A DNA stretch of 64,000 nt from Paramecium sonneborni (GCA_905182985.1 CAJJDN010000003.1:502037-566036), one strand, 5' to 3'. Positions 10,353 to 24,715 are shown, counted from the stretch's first letter. Notes: generated by a model from the sequence alone, not told the origin. Program-made: numbers and translations.

Positions 10353-13300
10353 ATGATAAATGATATTGAGGTATAAATGTATATGAGAAATAGAATAATA
10401 AAATTAGTTTTTAATGGTAAATATTAGGGCATATAAATATTTCATACCTATTTTGAAAGTAAAAAAGAGATTAAAAAAGGATAAAAATAATAATAAATGT
10501 AATAAATAAATGAAGAGATAGTAGTAAAGAATGAATAATAAGTAGAGGATATGATAAGAAAAAAAGTGAGAAGATAAAATGATAATCTTGATGATTTTAT
10601 TCCATTGAGATAAAAAGAATAAGAAATTGATATAGAACCTATTTAATCGTTAGGAAAGAGGGTGATAAAACCATTAAGAGAAAGAGAAAGAAAGTCATTA
10701 CCTATATATAATGTGAGTCATAGAATTCTAGATGAAATGTAGAATAATTAAGTAATAGTAATAACAGGTGGAACAGGATGTGGTAAATCAACATAAGTAC
10801 CTTAAATGATATTGAGACATGATACAAATACAGAATTTGAGATTCCAAGAAAAGTTAATATATTATGTACTTAACCTAGAAGATTGGCTGCTAAATCTTT
10901 AGCAAAAAGAGTAGCATAAGAATTAGATTGTTAATTAGGAACAGTTGTTGGTTATTAAGTTGGAATGGATTCATAAATAAGTTCAAGATAAACTTAAATA
11001 TAATTTGTAACAACAGGAATATTCTTATAGAAGTTGGTACATGATAGAGAATAAGTTTTAAAAGATTATACACATATAATAATGGATGAAGTACATGAAA
11101 GAGATATTGATATTGATTTTTGTTTAATCATAATCAAGAATCTTTTAAAACACTTTAAAGATACTAAATTAATATTAATGTCTGCAACTATTTGTAGTGA
11201 TAAATTTGCAAATTATTTTTCTAAGAAATCAATTAATTTAGTTGATGATTTAAACTACATATAGAAAGTTGATAAGAAATATAAACACATTGATATGACA
11301 TAAGAAAATGATGTAGAAATAGCAATTAAATTTGAAGGTGAAGAAGATAATGACATTGGTATAGAATGGGGATAAGCATGGAAAGATATGGAAAGATAAG
11401 TTAAATTAACATAAGAATAAAGAGATTTAGAATAAAAATAAAATGAATTAAGAGAAATAGGTTAACATTTTTTAGATGGTGAAGATGATTAAGCTGCACC
11501 TATTATTAAAGTACCAATGTCTTAAAAATATCCTATTGAAACATATTATATAGAAGAAATTCATTCATATTTTAATGAAGCTGATACTGCCAAAATAGAA
11601 CCACATTAAACCTTAAGATTTTAAACTTCACTATACTTTTAAGATTCTCCTAAAATATAATCTGATAGTGTATAAGCTATGTTATAGATATTGGAATTCT
11701 TAGATTCTAATTAAATTAAAGATACTTAAGGTATGTAAGGTGCAGGTGCTGTATTAATATTTTTACCTGGATATTAAGAAATCATGGATATTAGAGAAGA
11801 AATCTATCTTAAATTTGGAGAAGACAGATTCATTCTTATTATCTTACATAGTACTGTTAGTATTCCAAAAGATTTTGATGATACTCATAAAAGAAAAAGA
11901 AGATTGATTTTAAGTACTAATGTAGCTGAAAGTAGTATTACTGTTCCTGATTGTAGATTTGTTATCGATTTTTGTTTGACTAAAGAAATTATTTATAATC
12001 CTAAAAATCTTACTGAAAAACTTGCTCTATAATATTGCTCTAAAGCATCTGCTGATTAAAGAAAAGGTAGAACTGGACGTTTATTCCCAGGAACTTGTTT
12101 TCGTTTAATTCCATAAAGAATTTTTAAAGAAAAAATGACTTAATATTCTGTCTGCGAAATGTTGAGATGTCCTTTAGAAATTATTATCTTAAGACTTAAA
12201 AAATTATATCATCTTTCTATTGATAATTAAAATAAAACAGAAAAATTAGAAATTAGTACTCTTGTTGATTTAAAATAGATTTTCAATGATCCAAGTCGTA
12301 CATTATAAACTGCTATTGATCCACCTAGTACTAAATAAATTGAAAATGCTATTTCTAATCTTTAAATGTTAGGTGCTCTCACTTATCCTTAATCACAAGA
12401 TTTTAATATACATATAACAAGATTGGGATAAATGATGAGTGATATGCCTATTGATATATTCTTAACTAGATTTATTATGTATTGTAATATTATTGGATGT
12501 GCTTATGAAGGTGTTACTATTGCAGCTATCTTAAGTCAAAGAAAAAATTACTTTCTTCATCATTTTATGAGATCATAAAAATTATTTTTCAATTCCTTAT
12601 ATCTCTATGATAAAGGAAATGAAGATGATTTACTCATTTAACTTAGAGTTTATTAAGAATGGGAAATCAAATTTTTTAATATCCTTAAATCTACCATTAC
12701 ACAATAGGAATTAAAGAGGGAATTAAAAAGATTTACTAATACAAATATTACACCTTTAGAAAAATTATATTGTGAATAAAGATCTATTGATCCTAAAAAC
12801 ATGAGAGAAATTTTAAATGTTAAATACGAATTATTTATGAGACTAGATCAATAATTTAAAAATGAACCTCTTGATTTAAATAATACTGAAAATTAACTTA
12901 AAATTAAAAGTGCTTTCTGTGCTGCTTTTAAATAAAATACTTTCAGATTATCTAAAGATGAAAGATTTGATAAGAAAATTAAATTTCTTAAAGATTAAGG
13001 ATTTGATTATACTCGTACAATTATGTTAGAAAGTGATAATATTAAATTTGATGGAGTAACCATTTAAAATAAAGAAATGATAAAAGAAAAGATTGCAATG
13101 ATAATGGAACAATTTTGTGATTTTCATTAATTAGATAGAAGTTAAAAAAGATCAGAAGATTAATTAAGAGATATCTTAGCATATAGTAATGAATAAGCTA
13201 ATGGAAGATAAATATTACCAAAATTCCATTTTAGAACAGATTTGTAATTATTAACGGAAATAAAAGCAAAATCAAAATTTACTAAAAATTGGGTTAAAAA

Positions 13301-14948
13301 TGTAATTTTAATGAATGCTACAATAATAATAGAATTTAAAGAGATAGAATTACAGAAATTAAAATATGTACTAAAAAGACTAATGCATGAATGTGAATTA
13401 ATGAAAAGACAATCAAGTAGAAAATAACCATTAAAAATACCTTGGGAAACATTCACTACTAGTAATTAAGTTGATATGATAAATTTTATTGAAACTACAT
13501 AATCTCTAATATTTTATGGATGTTATTGTAGATTGATTCATTAAAATAAAGAAATCAATTGTGATCCTGATAGTATAAATTTTGTATCATTGGATTTAAA
13601 TAAAGTATTAATAGCTTATGAAGTTTAAGAGAAAGATTCAAATAAACGTAATTCTACAAGGTAATTGATTTCAATAGATTAGAATAAATATTTATTATGG
13701 TCATAAATATTGGCTATGCTTTTTGGAGTATAAGTAAAACTCTATCATAATAATACAAAAACACACTTCATCAAGGCTAAAGTAGATGATAGAGATTATT
13801 AATTTGATTATTTTATTACAGAAGACGATTTATAAACTATAAATTCTATTAGATAATAGATAAAATTATAGATATTAGAATAAAGTTATACAGATAGTGG
13901 AATTTGGTAGAAAATGAGATAATTAGATAAAGTAAGATAAAAAATATTATATACATCTGATGAAAGATGGAAATAATTATTTGATATTGAATTGAAAGAT
14001 GAAATACAATCATTTCAAGAATCAAGTGAAAATAAATAAAAAAGAAAGAGAATATAACATTTTGAATAAGATGAATAGAAGGCTGATAATTTAGATTATA
14101 TGAATTCAATTTAAATTATAAGAACAGATTATGATTCAGATGTACCTAAATAATTTGATAATGAAGGAATCAAAATATATGTTCAAGTTCAATAATTATA
14201 TTAGACTTGGAAATAAAATATAATTAATACAATAAAGAAATAAAATTTCTTTTTAAGAATGGGTAATATAACTTAGATTTGCTGTTTGGAATGTAATGAC
14301 TATATGACAATAGGTAGAACTAATGGACTATCTTATATTTCAGAAGATTCTGACATTAGAAAACAATTAGATGAAGAATCATTAAAATGGGTTAAGTAAA
14401 TGGTTATGATCTTAGATGTTAGTTCATTTGGGGATTATTTCAATATTTCAATGAAAGTTGAATAAATTTAAGAGTTTCTTTCAGATTAAAGAATATAAAG
14501 CATTTTCGAAAAACTTAAATTAGCATTTAAACCTATCAATTATGTATTTATAACCTGTAACTCTGGAAAACATATTATTGGTTTCTATCCTAAAATTAAA
14601 TAATCTAAGGAAATAGTGTAGATAGGAGATATTTCTAAATTTTATATTATTGATTAAAAATTAAAATTAGTATATACTAGTATGGAAGAAGAGAAACTTA
14701 TGTTTAGAAAATTTAACATTGATGAAATTAAAAAGAAAGAGAATATGGTATCATTATTCATATTAATATTATAGGCTGTTTAACAAAGAAAATTGTAGAA
14801 TTTAAAATTTACATGTAAATGTTGTTATGTAGAATAAAGATATGAAGAGAAAGGATATTTTGAAGGTAATGAATAAGCTTACAGTTAACATATTAAATAG
14901 GAAAGTCATAAAAAAGCTTTTGAAGAAATGTAGTTCACCATTATATGA
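10353..14948 (+). CDS. TDRD9 / Spindle-E-like DExH RNA helicase
   Basis: Intronless, 1,531 residues. Helicase motifs in order: I GGTGCGKST (about 139), Ia TQPRRLAA, II DEVH (245), III SAT (277), V STNVAESSITVPD, VI QRKGRTGR (about 569). The DEVHER box, FVIDFCLTKE, EMLRCPLE and the QRKGR form of motif VI are those of the TDRD9/Spindle-E branch rather than splicing DEAH helicases. A helicase-associated region follows. The C-terminus ends in a CxC/CC...H-x5-H zinc-finger-like cluster. The middle (900-1400) may hold degenerate tudor-like folds, but I cannot show aromatic cages. In animals this branch serves the piRNA pathway; here a small-RNA role is inference. An in-frame TGA 5' of 10353 fixes the start. 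Confidence 0.85.
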
Positions 14949-15394
14949 TATATTATATATAGTACATTATAGTATCAAAATGCATTTATTATTATTTATT
15001 TTCTTTTTATTTTTTCATATTTAAATTCACCATTTTATATTCTATTTTGTATAAATTAGTTATATAATTACTGGTTTATAGTTATACTTAGTCAATAAAA
15101 AAATAAAGTAGATTAAATATATACCATCAAGTGAAGAATAATAAATATAATCATAAAATTATAAAAGATTTACTTTACCAAATATAATTCATTATAATAA
15201 AGAATATTTGTAATTTTTATTGTTTTATCTTCTGTTATAAATTTTTAATTCTTTTATTTTTCATTAATAATAATCGATTTAATCCTACTAGTTTATTTTA
15301 AAATACATTGAATAATCATCTTAACATGTATGTTGATTTTGATTATAATTAATTTTTTTTTCAAAACTTTATAATTATTTTTTTTAACTGTCAT
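14949..15394. other. AT-rich intergenic region
   Basis: About 450 bp, extremely AT-rich, between two plus-strand genes. A weak minus-strand open stretch near 15170-15280 encodes a Lys/Gln/Ile-rich peptide, but it has no good start or end. I see no supported gene here. Confidence 0.5.
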
Positions 15395-16845
15395 ATGTCA
15401 GATACATCATTGGGCAGAAAGAACAAATACTATGATTAATCAGATTAAAATCCAGAATTAATGGATACATCAAAATTTTAATAAGTATCATAAATAAATA
15501 ATATGGTAAGGAAAAACAACAGTAATAAAACTAAGATCAATCATCATATAGACCTTAGATATAAAGCTAAAATCTAGGATATCAATAATAGATTGAATAA
15601 AAATGGAATGATAGAGCAACTCCTTATACTTTTACAGTTTCAAATATGCCAAAAGTAAACGATACAATTTATATTAGATAAGTTGTTTTAATCATTAAGG
15701 ATAAACATTTACAAATTTTTGTAAATGTAGAGAATGTTTTTTGCCTTTATGTCCAGAGTGTGTAAAAGAACATGTATATGAGCATTCAGAGTTTAAATCT
15801 TATCCAAAACTAGAATGTTTAGAAAATATATTGAATGATGTTCACAAAGAAGTTTGTTAATAAGGTATAATATAATAAGGAATAAATAAAGTAAATTAAT
15901 TAGTATTTGCTCAAACAGATATCTCAAATTCAATATCTTAAGCATATCTCTATATATAAGAAACAGTTTAAAAATTAAAAGAAGCTAAACAAAGGATTTT
16001 AAATATAGTAGAATAGTATTTTCATGCATTAGAGATTGAGTTAGAAAATTAATAAAATAAGAACTATGATAATTTTTATAACGATGGAAATTCTTTTAAT
16101 GATGTATTAAATGCTAGATTGGCATCTCATGTAAATTTCTTAGAAAAATTAAAATAACCAGATTGTATGTATTCATTGTTACCATATTTATTGTCAACAA
16201 CTAAAGAAGATAATGAATTATATCTTAAAACAGCTTAATAATTTTCATCTAGATTTAAAGAGGCTTCATCATTGATCACTTTTGATTCTATAAAATCGTA
16301 AATTATTTATGAGATATAATGTTAGTTCTTAGCTTAGTGCATAAATTGCATAAATAGTAAATGTTTTCCATAAAGATTTACCAGAATTTCTTGATATTCA
16401 TAAATTAGCATCTCCAGAAATCATTTAGACTAAAGTTTTAAATGTTAAATCATAAAATCTTCAAGTGTCTTAAATAAATCCTTATTAGAATTCTAAAATT
16501 TAATAAAATATTGTAATCCCAGAAAAAATAGAACCTTTAATTAAATAACAATTACCAAAATTAGAATAATCTTATGGTTATTAATAATAATAAAAAGTTC
16601 CTTTATAATAGGTTCCAAATTAATAAATTCAAAATTCATTGTTTAACACTAGCTATACATAATAAGGATATGGATAATAAAATTATAGACAATAATAACC
16701 ATTCTAATAAGCTTAGTTAAATCAAATCAATAAATTTCAAGGCTATCCTTAAACCCCTTAAACTTAACCTTTTGTTTAACCAAACTATTAAAATTTTAAC
16801 CCATAGTTTTCTAACCAAGGATATTAATCCTTAAGGTATTATTGA
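15395..16845 (+). CDS. B-box zinc-finger protein with Gln-rich tail
   Basis: Residues about 95-130 form a B-box: SCFNHQGQTFTNFCKCREC, then LPLCPECVKEHVYEH, giving the ordered Cys/His ligands. A predicted coiled coil follows (QLVFAQTDIS... through KQRILNIVEQYFHALEIELE), as in TRIM-like proteins, but there is no RING. The C-terminal 150 residues are Gln/Asn/Pro/Tyr-rich and low in complexity. Introns: 15485-15510 (26 nt, ending TAAG), 15655-15677 (23 nt, TTAG; it falls just before the B-box), and a third near 16321-16375 whose boundaries are ambiguous (16321-16357 or 16357-16375 both restore the frame). About 454-460 residues. Probably a scaffold or adaptor; B-boxes mediate protein assembly. 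Confidence 0.75.
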
Positions 16846-16889
16846 AAAATTTATAATAAATATATTAAGTTTTATCAAGTTTAATAAAA

Positions 16890-19800
16890 ATGTCTAATCA
16901 TACTACTAAAAGTATTAAATCAGGTATGCCATAAAGAAATTCTCATCTACATACAGATTCTTCTAATCCTCCTAATTTAAGTAGAGATAATTCAACTAAT
17001 TCAACAGCCAAAAACTCCCTTAAAATAAATCTATAGAAATCAAAATAAAATAGTAGAACAAATTCAACTTAGAACATCCCTGAATCTTAATCAAGGAAAA
17101 TTCAAAGCAAAGAAACATCTCCAGAAAAAACAAATGAATTAAAAATAATTAAAGGAACAACTATAATTCAAGAAAAAAAAATAACCAAAATAATAACTTC
17201 TAAAATAAATACTGGGATTAAAAAAACTAAGGGCGAATTAACATTAAATTAAACTGTTTTAAGCTCAATCCATAAATCTTAAAATCAAGGATCAAAAAAA
17301 TTATTAGTTAATTAAAAAAAGGAGAGCAGTTTAGGAAATCGTTAAGCTAGTCAAAAACAATTTAATAAACTACAAAATAGTAATTCTTCAAGTCGTAAAC
17401 ATTCTCCTTAAAATAAAGAAAAAATACACTCTAAATAATTATAAAGATTACCATAGGCTTAAATGGAATAATAACATAAAGAATTATAATAAAAGAATAA
17501 TGTTTTTTATGATCAAGAATAATAAAATATGATACATTAGCAAGAGGATCACAATGATTAATAAAATGAGTAAGATGATGAAAATGATTAATTTGAGAGA
17601 TAAAATTAATTAGAAAACTTTAATTAAAATCCATCAGAATTAGATAATGATTAATTAGAAGAAATCTAATAAAATAAAGAATCCTAAATTGATATATAAG
17701 ATGATGAAATTGAAAATGAATAAGAAAGTTAATAGAACAAAAATTAAAGTCAAGAATTAAATGAATAGAATGAATTTGATAATGATAATGATATATCAAT
17801 TGATAAGGATATTGATAATAATAATTAAGAAATGGACTAAATGATAGATACTAATAGTGATAATAATAATAGTGATAATAATAATAGTGATAATAATAAT
17901 AGTGATAATAATAATAGTGATAATAATAATAGTAATAATAATAATAGTAATAATAATAATAGTAATAATAATAATTGTGATAATAATAGTGATAATAAAA
18001 AGAATAATAATATTAATTATTAAATTAACTATTTACCTCCTTTGGATGAATTACCTGATGGTGAAAACAGTGAACCTGTATTAACACATAGAACAGAAGA
18101 ACGAAATCCAATTCTTAATATTAATTGTTTTAAAAAATTATCCTAAGATATATCAAGCATTAAAAATATAGATTGTGAAACTTAGGAAGATTAATATTAT
18201 TAGAGTTTATCTGCTAGGGCTCAAATTAATTCATAATCTAATTAAATGTAAGAATAAATTTAAGCAGATTTCACTAAAAAAAATGATGAATAAATAAAAA
18301 ATACTTAAGATAATTAAAATAATCAAGAATAAGAAGAAGAATATGGTCTTTCAGAAATAGAGGATTTATTTATTAAAAAATAAGATAATGATGATGATGA
18401 TGAAGTAAGTCCAGATAATAAAATACCTACTGAATAAGAAGAAGATGAATTTTAAAATAATTCAAATCTTAATTAAAATTAACAACAATATCTTATTAAT
18501 CAAAATGTTCTTAATAATATTAATCAATCTACTAATTAAATTTTAAATGACTCTACTAATCATATAGAATAAAACAATCAAATTTAATTAATTTTCTAAA
18601 ATAATAATCAAGAATAACAAAATTCTTAATAAATTTAGATTTCATAAAACCTTGAAACTCAAAATGAAAACCAATAATCAAATGATAATGACTAAATTCA
18701 AGAATATATATAAATAGATCATTAAAAAGAGAATTCAATTGAGAATAAAGATGAACATTTTGAGGATTCTTTAATAAAATAAGATTTAGATAAAGAAAAT
18801 GAAACTATATCTTTAGAAATAAACATTTAAAATAATAATCAAAAAGATTTAAATATCTAATAAAATACAGTTTCAAATGAAGATCAAGATCAAGAAAATA
18901 ATCTGATTGAGGAGTAATAACCAAACAATGATGAAAATATAACTTAAGAAAATTCAAAGTTAGAGTAGGAGGAATCAAATTCTTATAAAGAATTAGATAA
19001 AATAAATATAAAATCTAATATATTATAGAATTCAAATTAAGATAATTTTTAATAGAATAAATCTTATGAAATAAATACTATATCTGATTTAAAGTAGGAT
19101 AATAATAAAAATTAAGATGATATAATATTAAATCAAGATATTACTTAAACTGTTAATCTGTTTGAAATAGAAAAAGATGTCAAGACTGTAGATGAAGAAG
19201 ATAATTAAAATGAAGAAAATAAAGCTAATGACCCTATGATATAGGAAACAAAGGATTTATTAAGTTAACAAGAATAACTCTAGTAATAAGATGGAAGAGA
19301 GTAATAATAAATAGAATAAGATTTAGATGAGAATTAAAGTAATTTTAAATATAAGAAAAGCTCAGAAATTATTGAAGAAGATTATAATGATCATTCTGAA
19401 TAGAAGTCTGATTAAAATATTGAACAATTAGAAACATATAGAAAATTTAGTTATAAAATAGAGGAATTAGAGAAAAAAAATAATAATGATGAAAATAGAA
19501 ATAATTAATAAAGTAATTATATTAATGAATCAAGTAATATATAAAATTAAATACATCATTAAGATATTTAAGATCCTGAACAAGATAATGAAATGATTAA
19601 TTAAATTGAAAATGTTAAAGAAAATTTTAATGAAAAAGGCTGTTTACTTGAGAATTAAATTAATAATTAAGAAAACAATGAGGTTAATTATAGATAAACT
19701 GAAAATAATTAATTAGAGTAGGAAAACTAACTAGAATAAGAATTAAATAATTTAATCGAAACTCAGTAATCTGGTAATTTAGAAGATAAAAATTAAAATA

Positions 19801-22800
19801 AGAAAGAGATTGAAGATATCGAAATATAATAATAATGTCAAATTGAAGAAAATTTAAAAAATTCAATCCATTAAAATTAAAATTAAATAAATGAGTAAAA
19901 TGATGAGTAAGAAAATTAAATTTAATCAGAAAAAGAAGAATCTAAATTAAATTTTTAAGATCACAATTAGAATGAAGATGAGAATCTAATATAAGAGATA
20001 AAGTAGAATGAGTTATTGAATTAATAAGATTAATAACAGGAAGACCAAGTATAAAATATATCTAATGAGTCCTAAGAAATTATGAAAAATGAGAATTAAA
20101 ACTATGATGAAAATAAAGATTAAGATTCTAAGGAGAAAGTTCAGGATGAATCACTTTTAATATAATAAGATATTTTAAGAAGTGAAAAAAGTCATGATTC
20201 AGAAAGTATTAAATAAGATGAAACATTAAATGAGGAAATATTATTGGATTCTACTTTTAATTAAGTTTAAACTTAAGATTTATTAATGGATGATAATTTA
20301 AATTAATAATAACAAACAGAATAACTTAAATTAGATTTATAAGATGAATAAGATTAAGAATAAAATATTTGTAAAAATGAAATTATTAATTTACCTGAAT
20401 CTAATAATGAAGTTAACTAGCAAACTTAAGATGAATAATAAATTAAATATGATGATCAAAATATATCAGATTAAAATTAGTAATAAATACAAGATAATTT
20501 TGATTTAAAAGATGAATAATAGCTGGAAAATAATCTTAATTAAGATCTAAAATTTTCGAAAAATTAAGAGTAAGAGTAAGATCAAGGTAATGATAGTTAA
20601 TAAATGTTCTAAAGTGATAATACTTAAGTACTTAAAAGTTCTTAAGATGATGGGTTATATGAACCTAAATATCAATAAATGGGAAACTATTATTATGTTT
20701 AACAATAGAATATCTTGGTCTAAGAATTATAACATGAAATTTCAGAAATGGATAATATAAAGCTATAAGATGATAATGATAATAAATAAATTTAAGATCA
20801 AAATGAAATATAATAATAGAAAGAAATTGATGATTTATAATAACAAATTAACAAAAATTAAAATGAATAGAAGGATATGGTTGAATAAGTAAGCAATAAT
20901 TTAGAAAATGAAAATAATCATTAAGAAGAGGAAAATAATAATTAAGAAAATGGAAATAATCATTTAGAAAAGGAAAATAATCATTTAGAAAAGGAAAATA
21001 TTCATTAAGAAGAGGAAAATAATAATTAAGAAGAGGAAAATAATAATTAAGAAAATGGAAATAATCATTTAGAAAAGGAAAATATTAATTAAGAAGAGGA
21101 AAATAATAATTAAGAAAATGAAAATAAATATTAAGATAATGAAAATTATCATTAAGAAAATGGAAATAATCATATAGAAAAGGTAAATAATGATTTAGAA
21201 AACGAAAATAATGATTTAGAAGATGAAAATAATCATTAAGTAAATGAAAACTATAACTTAGAAAATGAAAATATTCATTTAGAAAATGAAAACAATCATT
21301 AAGAAAACGAAAATAATGATTAAGAAAACGAAAATAATGATTAAGAAAATGAAAATAAATATTTAGAAAATGAAAATTATCATTAAGAAAATGAAATCAA
21401 TAATTTAGAAAATGAAAATAATGATTTAGAAAACAAAAAAAATGATTTAGAAAATGAAAACAATAACTTAGAAGATGAAAATATTCATTTAGAAAAGGAA
21501 AATATTGATTAAGAAAATTAGGTTAAAAATGAGTTGATTGATAATTATGCTTCAGTTAAAATTAATTCTGATAATAATAAGAATTAAAATGATGATTAAA
21601 ATAAAAATAATCATGATGAGAATGTTTATATTTAAGATTAAGATCAAATCGATTAAGATTAAGATCAAGATCATATTGAATAAGATGAAGATGAAAATCA
21701 TAGAAAAGATGATGATTCTTAAAAAAGTTCAGTTAAATCTTAAAAAACTAAGAAATCTAGAATAACAAATACTTAAGAAATTATTAATGATAGTTAACAA
21801 TAATAATAAAATGAATCTGAAGTAGATTTTAATACAAATGAATTAGTCAGTTAACGAACATAAGAGTTTGGTGAAAGTCAAAGAGAAAATGAAAATGGAA
21901 TTGAGTAATTTTCAGATTCATAAAAAAAGATTTTAATTAAAAAGGATGATTTATAATTAGAAAATAATAATATACGTCCTATTATGACACTAAATTTATA
22001 AAGTTTATCAGCTAATAAAAATTATAAGGATGATTAACCGGACACAGGAAGAACAGATGATAGTATGATAAACTAATTAGTTGCTTAGGATAATAATAAT
22101 AAGGATAGAGATACAAATATTCATTTAATTAGACGTAATTCTGAAAGTAAACCATAATATAAGATGAAAAGGTAACATCTAAACATTATTGATACAATAT
22201 AAGAAAAATAAGAATAAACAACTCCTAATAATTATACAAGATCCATAAATATTACACCTAAACCTGGAGGTAGTTCTAAGCATTAAAAGAATCTATATTC
22301 TTTTGGAGCTCAAGAAGAATTTAAATTTAAATCAGGTGATTAAATAGGGCTTTCTGAAAAAGATATTGAAAAAGATAGAAAGAGAAAAGAGAATTTACAC
22401 AAAAAAAATTTATATGAAGGTCATTTTAAAGGAAAAGATAATAATATAAAAATATTATCAGAAAAAGCTGAAAAAATGGATGAAGAGAAAATTAAAGAAT
22501 TATAAAAAGTATTATCATCTAAATAAGAAATTAAGCAATAAAAGGAAAATTAACTACAAGAACAAGAAAAATAAATTTAATTTATTTAATAAACTCTTGA
22601 TTAAATACCAGATATCTAAGAATAAGATGGAGATGTAATTTTGAGTAATATAATAGAATTTATTGATAACTATAAAACAAATAGATATATAGATATTTCA
22701 AATATGAAAGATCCTCATTTGGCAGAATTAATGAGAAACAAATTTAAAGAAATTTTAAAGAAAGAAGAACAAAAATAATAATTAGAAGTTTAATTAAAAT

Positions 22801-23234
22801 AATAATAATAACTTGAAGTTTAAAAATAATAAAAATTACAAATTATTCTAGTATTAAAAATACTATTTCAAGAATATGACACATTAAGATAAAAATCTTT
22901 AGAATTAGACTAATAATTTGTTGATTCTCAATAAAAAGTGTTTGAAAAAATGAAAAAGCTCAGTATTACAGAAAAATTAATTCCTTAATTAAAATAATTA
23001 GATTGTGAATAACAATAAGCAACTACTTAACTAAAAAATTGCATTTATTCTTCAAGAAAAGATTTTGATTAAGAAGAACTGATAGATTTTATAAAATCTG
23101 AACTTAAAGTTTAAGAAGATATACACAAATGTATTTAATAAATTAGATATATATTTTTGAGTCGAATTAATTAGATTAAAGAAGGAGAAAAAATTATGGA
23201 AGAGAAACTTCTTTTTAGTAGTTAATAATATTGA
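16890..23234 (+). CDS. Giant Asn/Glu/Gln/Asp-rich repeat protein
   Basis: One uninterrupted frame of 2,114 residues from ATG 16890 to TGA 23232-23234. The N-terminus is Ser/Asn/Lys-rich. An SDNNN run lies around residues 323-365 and an acidic Asn/Glu/Gln body follows. A heptad repeat with consensus ENN(H/N/D)(L/Q)E(N/K/E) spans about residues 1337-1545. The last 300 residues are more ordered: NIIEFIDNYKTNRYIDISN, then MRNKFKEILKKEEQKQQ and a coiled coil to the end. No family was recognised. The repeats and the heptad spacing suggest an extended structural or scaffold protein, for example cytoskeletal, but this is inference. That 6.3 kb stays free of TGA is strong evidence that it is expressed protein. 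Confidence 0.8.
17856..17990 (+). repeat. 15-bp tandem repeat (SDNNN codons)
   Basis: Tandem copies of AGTGATAATAATAAT, drifting to AGTAATAATAATAAT at the 3' end, inside the giant repeat gene. The unit is a multiple of three, so copy-number change keeps the frame. Confidence 0.9.
20898..21519 (+). repeat. 21-bp tandem repeat (7-codon unit)
   Basis: Roughly thirty degenerate copies of a 21-bp unit of the type GAAAATAATCATTAAGAAG plus two bases, encoding ENNHQEE, ENNNQEN, GNNHLEK and similar heptads. Higher-order patterns are visible: the ENNNQEN-GNNHLEK pair recurs several times, showing block duplications. Confidence 0.9.
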
Positions 23235-23291
23235 TCTATGAGATATATTTGTTGAATTAGATTATATTAATTTAGTAAATAATATATATAT

Positions 23292-24677
23292 TCAAAGCTT
23301 AATAATTTTAATAGTTTTTTTTGAATCTCCTATTAATATTTATTAAGATAAGGGTAGTAAGCAAGTAATTTTATCTGTTAATTAAAACTTGCGAGTTCTT
23401 TGAAAGGATTAAATTATAACATTCTTATCTTTTTGAATAATAATTTAATTTTTGGGCATTGCATAAATCCAATCAGCATCTAATTAGATTTCTGAATTAA
23501 AAATTAAATTATTCTATTAATCATCAAAAACAATCAAAGATTTTTGAGTAGTAAGTATATATAATTGCTAATCTTCATAAAAGATTGTTTTAATATGTTT
23601 ATCAAGTTAAATTTTTTAAATATTCGTTATATCATTAATTAATTAATGAATTTAATTATCAATAGCAATAATTATTTTTTTAGGAGTTACACTTAAGCAT
23701 TTGACATTTCCACTTAAAGGTATTTTATAACTCTAATAGGTCAAAAAATTAGCAGTTAAAATATATAAAGATCCTTATTAGTCTAAATGTAATTAAATAG
23801 GAGGTTCTTCTATTCTAATTGATTATTAATATTTAAAAGGTCCATGCATAGAATCAGATACCCATTATATTATCTAACCATCACTGCTACTAGTATAGAA
23901 AGTCTTATTATTCGACTAAATTATAATTTTAGTCATTTATTTAATAGGACGATAATGTTAGCCAATTAAAGTAATCATTTTAGAGTATTAATTTAATGAA
24001 TATAATTTGTAATTTTAACAACAAATTATAAGATCTGTTTGATTAGGATCATTTTGGATTTGAACTGCTATAGATTATAAAGTACAATAATCAAAATCTT
24101 AGTTTATTGATTAACTAGATTAGCGAATTCGATTGTTTCTCGTAGTGATATTTTCAGATTTACTATAATCTAAAGAACATTAATTCATATGATTATTATC
24201 TTTTGCCCAAATCCAAGATTAATTTCTCAGGCCATCACTAATTTTTTGTTGCAGATTTTAATTTTTGTTTTATCGGCTGTTATTTAAGTATTTAAATGAT
24301 TCCCTTTAGTTTTTTATATTTTTATGTGATCTTTCAGTTTCAGTACCTCCTAAATGACTGTAATTAGTGGCAAAATTAGTATGGTTTTGTTTACGTTTAG
24401 AAATTGTTTATTTATCTGAATTTAGGGATTCATAAAATGCTGATGTGTTAATATTTTACATATTTTGATTGAATCTATCATTGAAAAATTGTAAGATTTT
24501 TTTATCATTTTAAGTTTTCTTTTTTGATAAAATGTTGTTGAGTGATTAACCAATTTCTTGAATTTTTTAAAGTGAAAATTTCATTGAAGTTTAAGGTCGT
24601 TTGAATTGAGAAATTTTATATTCTTCTAATTCTGTGATTCCAAACATTTTATTTGGAGTTGTTGAACGAATACTCAT
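23292..24677 (-). CDS. WD40-type beta-propeller protein
   Basis: Intronless, 461 residues, convergent with the giant repeat gene (57-bp gap). The N-terminal 150 residues are Ser/Asn/Lys-rich and probably disordered. The C-terminal 300 hold propeller-like blades, the clearest being FYTSSSDGQIIQWVSDS, followed by repeats such as LYILTANFLTYQSYKIPLSG and LYILTTQKSLIVFDDQQN. Each blade has the beta-strand spacing and a terminal hydrophobic strand of WD repeats, though few canonical WD dipeptides remain. Such proteins are usually assembly platforms. The partner is not evident. Confidence 0.65.
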
Positions 24678-24715
24678 TTAATTAATATTTATATTAATAA
24701 ATATTAAATTATAAA

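Noticed and set aside
11784..12032. Short standard-code open frames inside the helicase and other genes
   Set aside because: They are fragments of long genes cut at TAA/TAG, which encode Gln here; the whole gene runs 10353-14948.
17841..18084. Frames made of Ile/Val repeats
   Set aside because: Out-of-frame readings of the SDNNN codon repeat in the giant Asn-rich gene.
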